From Rhizomucor pusillus (lineage: Eukaryota > Mucoromycota > Mucoromycetes > Mucorales > Lichtheimiaceae), in the NCBI GenBank assembly GCA_900175165.2, contig FWWN02000237.1, positions 1-39,705 of the forward strand: a stretch of DNA of 39,705 bases, given 5' to 3'. Below the pieces are notes generated by a model that saw nothing but the letters and a program-made list of their open reading frames with translations, was not told the DNA's origin and did no database searches. Shown in pieces: positions 10,131 to 20,943 of this stretch (the stretch's first letter is position 1; every line of letters starts with the position of its first letter). A program made the position numbers and the translations under genes.

Positions 10131-11316
10131 ACGGACAACCATGGGGTTTTTCAACGGGTTAAAGTACTGTTCAAACTCGGTTTTGTCTTCCGTCAGAATA
10201 CGAATGCCAGGTCCGCGCAAATTGTCCAAGAATGCAAGGAAGGTGGCGTCACAAGCCTGCACGCTTGCACCGAGGGTTGTGCATGTTGACTTTACCAAAG
10301 TAACCAACAGGGAGGTCGACCTTCATGGGGTCAGCAGGCTTGGCGGCGCGGAAAGAGGCAGAGAAGCAGGGCGTCCATTGTTTTCGATGATAGATGGTAT
10401 TCTCCTCGAGCAAAGGAGTGGACAATTCCTTGGAGTTGACATGTTTGGTGGCATATCTGCATGCGATAAGGGGATCTGATATTTTCCGTGCATCCCGGTA
10501 TGCCACCAAGCCTGTCAGCCATAAGCAAAACATTTGGTTCCTTGCCAGGTATATTGCTTTGAAATGTCAGGCCGCCGCAAATTATGCATTGCCTTTTCGC
10601 TGCTTGCTTTTTGATACATAAATCGACGAAAGCGTCTGCAAATCTTTGATTCGACCCTGTCAAACGATACTCCTCTATTATCGATAGGCTAAAAGATGAG
10701 AGTACGCCGTTCATACAAGTACTTTCGAATAGCGTATTTTCCTTTGACAGTGTCAATACGGGACTCGTGGCCTCGTCATCGATCTTGGTTGCTGATCCAG
10801 CTCCCGTGCACTAGATGCGATTTTAGGTCGTATCATGATTCTCAGCTGGTAAACCAGCCGTCCGAAAAGTTGAATGTTCTTCGCCGTCGACCTTGATACG
10901 CATTTATAGAGCCATAAGTTTCGCAAGAGACAAAGGGGTAAGAATGTCAAGAGAGGTTCTTCCAAAAGAGGAAACTGCGCTGGCCCCAACACAAAAATCG
11001 AACTTGTAGATCTAGAGCCCAGATATTTATGACAAAGGTTCTATAGCATGTAATCTATATCGCAGCATACAAACTTGTCGTGGTACAATTAGCAGCTCTA
11101 CATATTTAAGCATGTATATTTAGTATGAGAGTGGAGAACCATAAAGTTCTAGTAGCCGATAGCCGCAATGCTATATCTAAATTCTGTGTTCCCTAAGCAA
11201 ACACACGAAACACTACAGAATAACCAAAACCAACGTCAAAGATACACCATTGTATCCCATTTCCTTTCTCAAATCTGCTGCTTTGCAAATATTTCCTCCC
11301 TTCGCCTTTCTCAACA
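10131..11316. other. Unidentified coding-like relic upstream of the helicase fragment
   Basis: Several medium open frames occur on the minus strand (10092-10307, 10249-10533, 10331-10756, 10753-10992), overlapping in different frames as expected for a decayed coding sequence. One holds a CIICG string. I could not match any of them to Helitron Rep, Walker A or another known family. This may be the remainder of the Helitron or another element. From about 11000 to 11316 the sequence is AT-rich with nothing recognisable. Confidence 0.35.
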
Positions 11317-11517
11317 ATGGAAAATCATGTGATCAAGATGCTGGAAGAAGACAGTGTGGCGCTCATGCTCGGTTCCTCAACAACTGAATTACGCAATCCT
11401 TACAAACTCTCGTCTTTCCAGCGGCTGAAGCAATGTAACAGACAGGCAGGGCTGTTGCTTTTAGTGGGCGGTTTTACAACTGCTTCCACGTTTTATTCGT
11501 GCACGTCAAATGCTTAG
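11317..11517 (+). CDS. Possible small protein, 66 aa, one hydrophobic segment
   Basis: A 66-codon open frame starts in a good fungal context (CAACAATGG) after a pyrimidine-rich leader and contains one hydrophobic stretch (about residues 46-58, GLLLLVGGFTTAS). It ends on the last bases of the antisense eL33 gene, so the two are convergent and overlap by a few bases. I recognise no family, and it may be a chance frame. Confidence 0.25.
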   Translation: MENHVIKMLEEDSVALMLGSSTTELRNPYKLSSFQRLKQCNRQAGLLLLVGGFTTASTFYSCTSNA

Positions 11518-11962
11518 ATTTGGGAGGGGTAAAGCATCTAGAGAATCAATCGTGAGTGACACATTTTCGGTATGATCGCAGAATGCGGATACTTACAACA
11601 CGGACGGTAGCACCGAAAGACTTGGGGGGCAAGTTGCTGCGGAAACGGGCCTTGACAACACCAGAGTTGCCGTGGGTGCGAGCAATGCGACCCCAAATGA
11701 CACGAATCTTAGAGCCATCCTTGACACGCTTGGCACGGTAGACGAAAGCAACACGCTTGCCGAGGTAGAACTTGGCATCCTCAGTGTTCTGGACACCCTC
11801 AAGCTTGATGAGCGAGAAGTTGGGGTTCTGAGTGTGCTTTCCACGTTCGTAACCGAGGACACGACCCTTGCTGTACAAACTGTGTATTCATCCGTTTAGT
11901 TCATCCATCCATCCGTCTATCCATCCATTCGTTTGTCTATCGTCAATTTACCGAGCAGTCAT
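11514..11962 (-). CDS. RPL33: 60S ribosomal protein eL33 (L35Ae / Rpl33)
   Basis: A structural protein of the large cytosolic ribosomal subunit. Three exons: 11962-11952 (11 nt, MTA plus two bases), 11879-11597 and 11537-11514, giving 105 aa, close to the yeast length. Family strings include [55 protein letters not shown] and the C-termin MLYPSQI. The last exon codes only seven residues and the stop. The first intron follows the start codon by nine bases and contains a GGAT-type tetranucleotide repeat like that in the eL18 gene of this window. Confidence 0.96.
11901..11937 (-). repeat. GGAT tetranucleotide repeat in eL33 intron 1
   Basis: Read on the gene strand, the intron starts with a GACAAACGA string (11937-11929), followed by interrupted ATGG/GATG repeats down to about 11901. 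A similar GACAAACGA plus ATGGATGG arrangement is found in intron 1 of the eL18 gene. Confidence 0.7.
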
Positions 11963-12193
11963 TTTTAGGATGTTAAAGAAAGAGACCGTTCAACAGTTCA
12001 GTTGCTTCGATGGATTGTAGCCCACTTGTGCGGAGTAATTATTAACCGCATTCAATCCAGCCTCAGAAGCGTTATGCGAATCCATTTTTTATCAACTATA
12101 CTATGCATTCATCGCAAGAAATAGAGAGAAATTGAAATAAAGTAAGTAACAAGTTGATTATCCCATCATCGTACAATATGTAGTAGAATGCTT

Positions 12194-14657
12194 TTATTCG
12201 TCACATTTGATATGTTCAGGCCAGTAGTATGTACAAAGTAAGCCCTTGTCAGTGACTCCTCCCCAATTTTTCTTGTCATTGTATGCGTCCCAGAACAGAT
12301 ATTTTTCAGAGTCATCTTTTCGTTGTATGGAGGTAGGCAGGCACTGCCTGCATGATTCGCTGCAGCTCGAACAGGTGTATAGGATTTGTTCGTTGTTGAG
12401 CCTTGATGCTTTGATGCAAAGGATTCGTCCAAATATTGTTTGAATACCCATACTGTGCTGTTGATAAATTTCAAGTAGACTTTTGGTTTGCCGGCAGTGG
12501 CCGCATGTGATCATGTTACAGTTGTTGCCTTGTTTCTTTCGGTGTAATTCTATCCGTCTACAGATAGTAGCCAGTGTGTAGGTATATGTACTTTTGTTGT
12601 AGTGTCGGGTGAAAGGATCGAGACAGAGAACTTGAGCACCTCGAGCTTGATTGACTATATTTATAAAGGATTCCACGAGGTCTTGATAGTCGTTGAACGG
12701 TTTTCGAGCCTGATGCAGTGTCAAGCTTGTCAAATGCTGGCATCCCCGCCCTTGCGCGTAACAATCCAAGCACAGATCAAAGTCCTCGCAGTGTTCGCAT
12801 CGATAAAACCGGTGGAAAATATCGCATCGGCAAAAATTGCAAGTAAGTGTAAACGGTGTCGTTTCTGTTGTATCGGTCGGAATGTCGCTATCTGATACAC
12901 CTTCAAAGGGTATTGTTTCGATGGTTTCTGGTTGCAACGCATGTTTCGTGAACAGATGCACCAGTAGACGGCACTCGTCCACAAAGTGATCCCATCCCAA
13001 TGTGCCGATAGATAATTCCTTGGTGTCTTCAATGCGCACTTGATCGTTGATTTCGCGTGCATTTACATAATCGGACAAGAGTTGTTTCCACAATGTCAAG
13101 GTATAATACATCATGGCTTTGCAGCGGAAAACTTCTGGTCGATTAACACTTGAGAGAGCAGTTAGGATATATGTCACGATACAGCGCAGCTAATCACTAG
13201 TTACCTTTTATATACAGGTAGTTGCTCTTCGAGAGCTAGTTCCAGAGATTGGAGCGTTGCTCGATTCCATGCTACCTTTGTTGAGACGCCAAAGTTGCGA
13301 ACCTGGTGGTAGCAAAGACTAGGCACGATCACAAGATCCCCTGGTTGTTGGATGATGACTGTTGAAGGGATGTTCGCCTTATTGAGATGAAGTGGAGAGA
13401 TCCAAGCACGATCGCATTCTATGAAAGAGCTTTTCTTGTTGAATTTACGCTGATAATCCAGTAGTCCGTCAAAATCCTCGTTTTGCGGTTCATGGAACGT
13501 TGATAGCAGTTTCTCCCGATGTTCATTTTTTATCATTATCCATTCAGCATACGCATTTGGTTCGGCGAAAATCATCAGATTATGTCCAAGAGTACCACAG
13601 ATATCGCGATGGAGAGCTGTTCCAGAACCAGTTCCTCCGGTGTAGCACATCTGAGACTCTGGCCGATTTTCAACTGGGAAGTTCTTGAACAGATCGTTGT
13701 ATCCAAGTGGCAGCAAAAAATCGGGTATCATCTCCCGGAGCTTTCGTCTGTATACGTCTGGACATATAATGTCTTTGCAATACAGCGGTTCACCTTTGCA
13801 TGGCATGTTCTTAATCTGCATGCGCCGTCGTTCACGATCTGCATCGCTGTCATTATTGCTGGTTTTGGATTGTTTCGGAATATCGATACTAGGTTCAGGC
13901 TGCCTGAGCATTCTTGCTTGGGAGCGAGTTAATCTGGGCGCAAAAATATCTATGAACTCAAGCTGGCCGTTGCTCCCGTCTTGATAACTCCCGCTGTTGT
14001 AGCTCCAAGGCGGTGCAGAGACAGGCTCGTTATTAATATATTTCTGACCATCGTTTTCTTCTTTAGTTATCATCGCCGATGTGCTTGACGCTACGTCAAC
14101 GACAGGCACAGAGTCAGGTACATTTCGTTGGTTGTCGTCGGGGCCTCTTATTGGCTCAATGCATAGCTGTAGGCCCGTGCGCTGCGATTTATTTCTACTG
14201 ACGTGGTTGTCGTCGCCAAAGTCTGCCCTTCTGCCTCGTTTCTGTGAACGTCGCGTCTGCGGATAGCTGATTCGTGACAGAAATTCCGCGAACGATATCC
14301 GATCCATTTGTTCATATTTTTCTACGTTGTAAATTTCATATTCTATCGATGATATCCAATAAAGATTTAGTTAGCAATTGATATGAACATTCGATGGAGC
14401 AGCGTACCAAGATTCTTTGTAAGCGTTTCCAGTCGATCGAGACTAAATTCGCCTTGGTCCCATTGCTTCAATGACTGAAAGTTGCAAATCACTAATGGAT
14501 CTCCATTTTCAATGCAATGCTTTTCCACGCAAGATCGAAATTTGCTTTCGTCAAGGACGCCTTCTTCTGTAAAGAAGCTTGCAACATCGATCCTTTCAAC
14601 GCCCTGGAAAGGAGCAGCGACCCGCTCGGAATGGAAGATTCGCGGAAACCGGCCCAT
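12194..14657 (-). CDS. JmjC-domain protein with C-terminal ZZ-type zinc finger
   Basis: A probable 2-oxoglutarate/Fe(II) oxygenase of the JmjC family, likely nuclear and a candidate histone demethylase. Exons 14657-14408, 14342-13205 and 13148-12194 give 780 aa. The JmjC core contains the iron-binding HRD triad residues (His328, Asp330 in ALHRD) and a distal His429 in CYHQV, preceded by a basic, disordered region. A Cys-rich segment at about 566-601 (CNFC...RCEHC...CLDC...CQH) fits a ZZ-type zinc finger. Two more Cys clusters (ITCGHC and CSSCSESCRQC) lie near the C-termin. Start chosen at GCCATGG, a strong context; the open frame extends upstream without an ATG. Substrate unknown. The gene is divergent to the LRR gene across 450 bp. 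Confidence 0.85.
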
Positions 14658-15107
14658 GGCGATTAAAGGAAAGAAATGGGTGGTGAAGAGAGGGTACCAC
14701 GCGATGCTGGGACGCACTTTGAAAATGAATAAGGTGACCTTAAAAGCTCAGGATCGTTTCTCACTCTGCTAAAAGCAACGCCTGCTTGCAGAGCCTTGCT
14801 TTTCTTTTTAAACCCTGGACTGAGATAGCTGTTACGCAACTATGTATTCAATAAGACACACAAAGTTCCCCATAATAAGCGTGGCTTCATTGCTGGGCAA
14901 GTATTGGCTTTATTGCTGGGCAAATAACAGCGGCAATTCATGGATATCAGTTTATGGATGTACTGTGCTAGATCTTTATGTGGATTATCCTTTTTACGGA
15001 GGATCATGTTGCTAAACAGAGAAAAAGTTGTTATCGGATCCAGAAGACATCAATGCATGCCGACTTGTCGGCGTTCTTTCCCTTCAACTTAAGACGCGCT
15101 GCCTCCC
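14658..15107. other. Divergent promoter region between JmjC and LRR genes
   Basis: No gene seen. It probably holds the promoters of both flanking genes. It contains two near-identical 18-bp units with a 23-bp period at 14883-14923, listed separately. Confidence 0.6.
14883..14923. repeat. Tandem 18-bp direct repeat in divergent promoter
   Basis: Two copies of an 18-bp unit, 14883-14900 and 14906-14923, differ at one position. Each contains ATTGCTGGGCAA. The 23-bp period is close to two helical turns. It may be a paired protein-binding site serving one or both divergent genes; function is inferred from position only. Confidence 0.5.
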
Positions 15108-16166
15108 ATGCTATCTTTATATGAGATCTGTCTAGAGATCTTGGCCGATTCAGCTGCTTACGTGACAGATTTCAAAACTGTGCCTTTTCATCCTTTCATT
15201 GAGGATCTGCTAACGGCCATTTACGAGAAACCACAAGATCGGCTTTGCTTTGACGTTCTAGAAAAGATTGGATACGCTCACGGCGCGCGTTTAAGGGCAT
15301 TAAACAGCGCGTTTTGCACTGTCGATCTATGCAAAAAGGTGGGCCTTTGCTCACCACTGCGTGCCTTGAAGAATATATCGCGTCAGTTTCCACACTTTGT
15401 ATGCAAACTCAATCTAGCACACTGCTCGGACATTGATGATAACAGCATCGTGCATCTCAAAGAATTTGTCAACTTGCAAGTGCTCGATCTGACGCGAACG
15501 AATATTACAGACGCGGCCGTCGCGAGCATATCACGCATGGCTGGCGTTGAAGAAGAGCATTATGGACTGCAAAACATCCAAGTTGTCAGCTTCGCGGCTA
15601 ATGACTTGATTACAGACCGAAGTCTCAAGCATATCGTGCGCATCAAATCATTGCTCGCCGTTGACCTGTCGTTGACAGGAGTGACCGATGTTGCCATCCG
15701 ATACATGAATAGATATGGATACGACACGGTGTCAGCCGTAACGTTGGATCTTCGAAACAGTAGCAGACTCGCGCTGCAGATACGCTACGCAGAATACCAA
15801 GGACATGAGTCCAGTCTAATATCTTGGGAATCGACTGCCCCCGCATCAAATATCAAGACATTTGGAAAAGATAAAACTGCCAATCCTGGATACCATGTAC
15901 CTAACAACCCAGCCCTCATGCGACTAGTTATTGCAACGATCAAATCAGGCGACGATGGACCTATTACTCGATACTCTAGAACACCAAACTTTGATTCTCA
16001 ATCCTATGCCCAGCTTTGTTTTGCTCGCTCGCCTCGGCAGGTCACAAAAGTCAATCGAGACGCAATTGCCATTGAACGTGAACCGAAGCGACATCGAACT
16101 GAAAAGGCGCCGAGCATGCATGACTACTTGGCGATCGTCGAAAAGGACATGGGCCTTACCTTGTAA
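15108..16166 (+). CDS. Leucine-rich repeat protein, AMN1/F-box-like LRR type
   Basis: An intronless gene of 352 aa. A run of LRR units lies at about residues 97-215, with strings such as LNLAHCSDIDDNSIVHL, LQVLDLTRTNITDAAV and LLAVDLSLTGVTDVAIRYM, the pattern seen in AMN1 and F-box LRR proteins. No clear F-box is visible, although the Leu-rich N-termin could be a diverged one. The C-terminal third is basic and probably disordered, including a KRHR patch. Likely role is as a protein-binding or substrate-recognition subunit; this is inference. It ends 113 bp from the convergent OPT transporter stop. Confidence 0.7.
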   Translation: MLSLYEICLEILADSAAYVTDFKTVPFHPFIEDLLTAIYEKPQDRLCFDVLEKIGYAHGARLRALNSAFCTVDLCKKVGLCSPLRALKNISRQFPHFVCKLNLAHCSDIDDNSIVHLKEFVNLQVLDLTRTNITDAAVASISRMAGVEEEHYGLQNIQVVSFAANDLITDRSLKHIVRIKSLLAVDLSLTGVTDVAIRYMNRYGYDTVSAVTLDLRNSSRLALQIRYAEYQGHESSLISWESTAPASNIKTFGKDKTANPGYHVPNNPALMRLVIATIKSGDDGPITRYSRTPNFDSQSYAQLCFARSPRQVTKVNRDAIAIEREPKRHRTEKAPSMHDYLAIVEKDMGLTL

Positions 16167-16279
16167 ATATCCATAAATACTTGTGCATATTAGCTGTAAA
16201 CAGAAATTTCGCATTTTCATCGATTGAACTATGGTGTGATCGATATACAAAGTAGTTTATTTACTATTCTACATTTAAT

Positions 16280-19050
16280 CTAGTAATGAGGTACATTGAA
16301 AGCGCGCAGGACCATGTTGACGATGGAAAACGTGCCTTCTCCCAAAACAAAACCGCTTGCAACAATGATGATAAGAACTTTCCCAACCGCCCGACGATAG
16401 CGTGAAAAGAATGCATCCAGTTTAGATTCGACTCGTCTTGAAGAACTTTCCTGCTGCGCATCGCAGTATTTGTTCCAAGCGTGACCGAGAAAACCGCCGA
16501 TGACTCGAGCAAGTGTAAAGTTGGGCGGATTGTACATGCCGATAGCAAATGCGATCCCTTGAGGAATATATCGGCGCCATCCTTCATCCTTTCTATGTTC
16601 GTCCAATTCCTTGAGAAGGACGAATACAGCAAATAGCAACGAAAAAGCAAGCACGAATTCGGTGACGTGAGCTGGCAGCGGTTGGCCATTCACTAAACGA
16701 GACATATCCAGCCATACATGTGCAGTCGGCACAGGAAATTCTGGTCCTGGGATCTGGTACACGATGGTGTACAATCGATATGCACCTGAAGGAGGAGTCC
16801 AGTTAGCGAACCATGGCACGAAATTCGATATATGTTTCTCCTTACCTGTCGCCACGAATGCACTGAACAGCGAACCAATCAGTTGGCCGTAAAACTGTGC
16901 TTTCGGGGATGCTCCCAGGAGATGGCCTGTTTTCAAGTCTATAGCAAAAACCAGGATTGAGTAAAAAAAAAGACATAATGGTAAACTTTATCCCTTTTTT
17001 TGTACCTTGCATAAGATCGCCTGCTTGCTGAGCACCTACAAGTAAACCCATATTAGAATAAAAAGATATATCCTATTTTGATCACTCGCAAGATCTTCAC
17101 CTGCTTCGGCGATACCGCCAGCGATCAAATTGGCTGCGATGCCACCAGGCATCACGAGTGCAAAGATAACTTGGCTCACTTTACCGATGCCGCTCACCTT
17201 GACCGATATGTAAATGAACAACAATCCGAAACGGGTATACATCATCTGTTTTACAAGCTTACCGGATTCAAGTCCGTTTGTCCTAATGCTCGAACAGCTA
17301 GGACGCTGAGGAACATGGCCACCACTACTGCGAGAATGCTCATGGGTATCGGGATAATATCAGTGCCAAACACTATTGTCACAGCAATGATGCATAAAAT
17401 CGTCGATGCTATCAGGCCAATGACGGTAGTTTTTGGCTTGACGAGCTGGTCTGGAGGCGCATCCTGCTCCGGTTCACGGATTGCGCCGCGTCCTTCCTCT
17501 GTATCGCTCCATTCTTGCTCGATTTCACTTTCTGCCGCTAAACTTGCAGCCTCTTCCTCGTCGTCGTTGCTGGCAGAGGCGAATGAAGTCTGTCTGCTGC
17601 GTCCTGACCTGACTCGTTGATACGCCGTCTTTTCCAGAGCACTGTTGCCTTGGATGTACTTGGAAACGGATCTGATAGCAACTATGCTCAGCGAAACTAC
17701 AGACTCGGCAATCATTACACCGAGTGATATCCACAAGATCCAGCCCTTCGATCCCGTCTTCCAATCGGATACGGGTCCAGGAGCCCAGCCGGCGTATTTG
17801 GCTACAGGTGACAGTATTCCCCAGCCGACAATGCAACCAAGAAGCATAGATAAGGTGGTTGGTAGACCCTGCCAACGTGCATATGTGAGAAATCGTCAGC
17901 GCGTCCCATGAGCATGTTACCCAAACTCTATTACTCACCATGATGATACCCTGTCCTATGTAGCTAAGACTTGGCGAGAAGTACCACTCCCAAGCGGCAA
18001 AGTCGATCAGGTTGAAAGTGAGCCAGTTGAAAAGCGGAAGGTTATATATGATCGGAAAGAAATATGAGAGTAACGTGTAAAGAGATGACACGCCGAAAGA
18101 TGCCAGCAGAGCATTCAATTTTAAGCTCCATGCCTCGTTGGCAGCAGATCCATCGGATCGTCCTTGACTGGCGGTCCGATCGGAATGGTGGGATATCGTA
18201 GCCAGGGCGACAGACGATTGATTATCCGAAGTCGGGGGCGGAGGAGGAGAAGATATGCTGTTTCGATCATTTGGAGCTGCAGAAGAAGAGATTGAGATGG
18301 ATGAGGAGGATGGCGAAGAATAAGCAGTGTGTTCCGCTGTCGAACCAGACAGCAACGGACTATCCTCTGAAGTTGGTCTTCTTGACGATCTAGATTTTCG
18401 GCGTAGTCGTAGACGCGCGGCCTCTCCACCATCCGCTTGCCGCTGTTGTTGATGTAGAAGGGAGATCATTTCTGCGGTCGCCGTTCCAGACGGAAACCGT
18501 AACTTTTCGCGGATGATTGTCTGTTTCCTTAAAGGTACTGCAAAAAAGACACCAAAGAAGGCCACGCCTAAAGACCAGAAGACCATCTCCCAAACCGACA
18601 ACGTTATGGGGCCAGTCGGACTGTCTTCCGTCGTCAACAAGCCAAGAGCAGGTATAATGCCGACGAAGCCTTTGTGCGAATAAGCGATCAGTGACCGTTA
18701 GGTTCTCGTGTACAACCTAGCGTTCTGGATGGATAGCGCATACCTGCGGCCAGCGGCATGGTTGCAGTGGCGACAGCTGTCGTCTGGAGCACGACATTCT
18801 CTACACGACCGAACGGACGCCGGAGTCTTTTTTCAAATGGCTTAAAAACAGCGTAGCCCAAAAGCGATGCTTGCAGCGACATCATCGATATCCATCCGGT
18901 TTGCAAGCCAAAATACATGTTGGAAAAGCACATGATGGTACCGAGCGCTAAACCCACTACTACGGCCCGCACCTAAAATTCAAAGTTACAGCAGCCGAAG
19001 GCATACGACGCCAATATATGTAGTACCGTAAAGTGATCGTGAACGTCCAT
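16280..19050 (-). CDS. OPT-family transporter (oligopeptide/metal-siderophore type, YGL114W-like)
   Basis: A multi-pass membrane transporter of the OPT superfamily. Eight exons: 19050-19027, 18972-18744, 18669-17939, 17868-17263, 17197-17101, 17035-17006, 16938-16846, 16785-16280, giving 771 aa. Diagnostic strings are VRAVVVGLALGTIMCFSNMYFGLQTGW near the N-termin, SGTATAEMI, then DLNPVSGIGKVSQ, AQQAGDLMQDLKTGHLLGASPKAQF and PQGIAFAIGMYNPPNFTLARVIGG. A long Ser/Arg-rich loop (about residues 160-250) and an acidic loop after residue about 420 are insertions likely on the cytosolic side. Exon 1 codes only MDVHDHFT; an in-frame stop lies upstream, supporting this start. The substrate could be peptides or metal conjugates and cannot be decided here. 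Confidence 0.88.
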
Positions 19051-19756
19051 TCTTTCAGTGGGCGATACCCCAGATCCTTAGTCAAAACACAGTCGACTTT
19101 AGTCACCCCCAATTGCAAAACTGGGATTATCAAGCGCCACCTTCTACTTCTTCCATTAGCCTGTTGTCGTCATTGGTTGTCATGAGCGACAAAAGAGGGA
19201 TATATATACGTACATTTTCCCTTATCTATTTCTTTGTCAGCAATCCCTCCCATTAAGCCCGAAGCGCTATCTGAAAGGGCAGAAATTCCTAAAGAGGGTT
19301 GCGCGGGGGATCCATCATCTACTGAGTATGTCTTCCGCGGCCCAATTTTTCTTATTCATTCAACCGTCTGTTAACACGTTTTTGACGTTATTTCTCCCGT
19401 CATCGTGGAGACATATCCGGCGCTCGGCTGTACGCTGCTGCGGATTCCTCACGCGCATCTCTTCATTCCAGCTCCGAGCTTATATGCATATCTCAAGCCA
19501 GGCTACAGGGAGCTTAAATTCTTGGGTATCTAGAATTACACGGTGAAAAGTATCGCAGACGATGAGATTGTCGGAAAGAAAATAAAGAATATGCGAGCAT
19601 GGCAGGGAATGATGAGAAAACGAGAATACAATCGCTGGTGAGTAGCAACGCATAATCGTACCATAGCCGACAATTATTCGAAACAATGATGTCGTTGGTA
19701 CGAAAAATCAGTTGCTTTTCCCTTTTTTCTCCTTTTAACCACATTACTGCTTCAAA
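19051..19756. other. Intergenic, 5' flank of OPT gene to transposon relic
   Basis: No convincing gene. Minus-strand open frames at 19480-19768 are coincidental to a repeated sequence. It includes copy A of the 23-nt repeat (19645-19667). Confidence 0.5.
19645..19667 (+). repeat. 23-nt direct repeat, copy A
   Basis: This 23-base string, beginning GCAACGCATAA and ending CCATAGC, occurs again exactly and in the same orientation at 23292-23314. The flanks are not clearly similar. The two copies bracket a 3.6-kb segment with a dead transposase and a broken gene. Confidence 0.8.
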
Positions 19757-20940
19757 ATGAGCGTACAATTTTTTACGAAGACGGGCAAGGGCATGTTGTT
19801 GATGAACATGATAAACCTGAGCCTATGGACTCCATTGTCGACCAGGAGCTAGAGCTATATGCTCTCGAAACAGTTAGTTCCCATACTCGGGTACCTTCAA
19901 AATAAACCTCCAGAAAGAGCTAGTCGTCCTAAAGCTATGCAAATGGAAAAGCCTAGAAATGAGGATTCTTTTATGAAAGAATTGTCTGAGAAGCGAGTTT
20001 ATACACTTTACACTGATCAGGAGAAGGCTAGATTTTTCAAGCTGAAGTTTGATAAGTGCTTGAGTGCTTCAGCTGCTGCCAAGCTGTTGGAGATCCATGT
20101 TCGCACAGCGCAGAGATGGGCCAAATAGTATGAAGAATGTCCTGACAGTATTTTTGAGAATAGCAAAAACAGAGGTTGTAAACACGTTCTGACATAGGAA
20201 CACAAAAAGCCCTTACAGACTTTACTGACGAGAATCCTTCCGCAGTTGTAGAGCAAGTGACAGAGCATTTGATGCACAAGCTCGAAAGACTCAAAGTCTC
20301 GCGAGGCACTGTACACAACTTCATGAGAACGCAGTGGAATCTTTCGATCAAATAGGCACACTTCCAGTCTGTAGAAAGAAATAGTGAGGTGAAGATCAAG
20401 GAGCGTTATGAGTGGGCTACTGAACGCGATAAGACTGACATGAACTTAATGACCAACTGTGTCTTCCTTGATGAGTCAGCTTTTCATATTAATTTGAAAC
20501 GTAATTGGCTTGGTCAAAGAAAGATACTCCCGCAGTCGTTACAGTGCCTACTACGAGAGCAAAGACGACCGCTATATTGGGTGCAATCTCTGCGTCAGGC
20601 ATAATTAAGGTTCACTTGAGAATACCTAAGCCTGTTAAAAAGGGAAAGTCTGGACAGGAGTCTGAATGCTTAAGCACCGGCAATGTTACTGGTCACTATA
20701 TTAGCTTTTTGAAGGATACTATGAGTGAGATGGATAAATATCCCGAAATGAAGGGTCGTTATCTTGTAATGAATAATGCCCCTATACACAAGGCTGTTGA
20801 TATCGTCAAGTACATCAAGTCTCAAGGATATCGTTGTGCTTATCATCCGGCATACTCCCCTGAGCTCAACCCTATTGAGCAGCTCTGGTCCGTAGTCAAG
20901 AGCGAAGTTAAGCGCAACAGGTTTCTGGAGAAAGAGGTTA
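19757..20940 (+). mobile_element. Dead IS630/Tc1-like DDE transposase relic
   Basis: The reading recovers a DDE-superfamily transposase: helix-turn-helix region (SASAAAKLLEIHVRTAQRWAK, near 20070-20125), VFLDESAFH, WSKKDTPAVV, and YHPAYSPELNPIEQLWSVVKSEVKR. Acidic residues are Asp at 20470 and Glu at 20877. The middle Asp is replaced by Asn at 20772-20774 (MNNAPIHK instead of the usual MDNAPIHK), so catalysis is lost. In-frame TAG stops occur at 20126, 20195 and 20353. Frame changes occur near 19880, 20210 and 20505. Family similarity stops near 20936, where it abuts the antisense broken gene, so the 3' end of the element is missing. I could not define terminal inverted repeats. Confidence 0.88.
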
Positions 20941-20943
20941 TCT

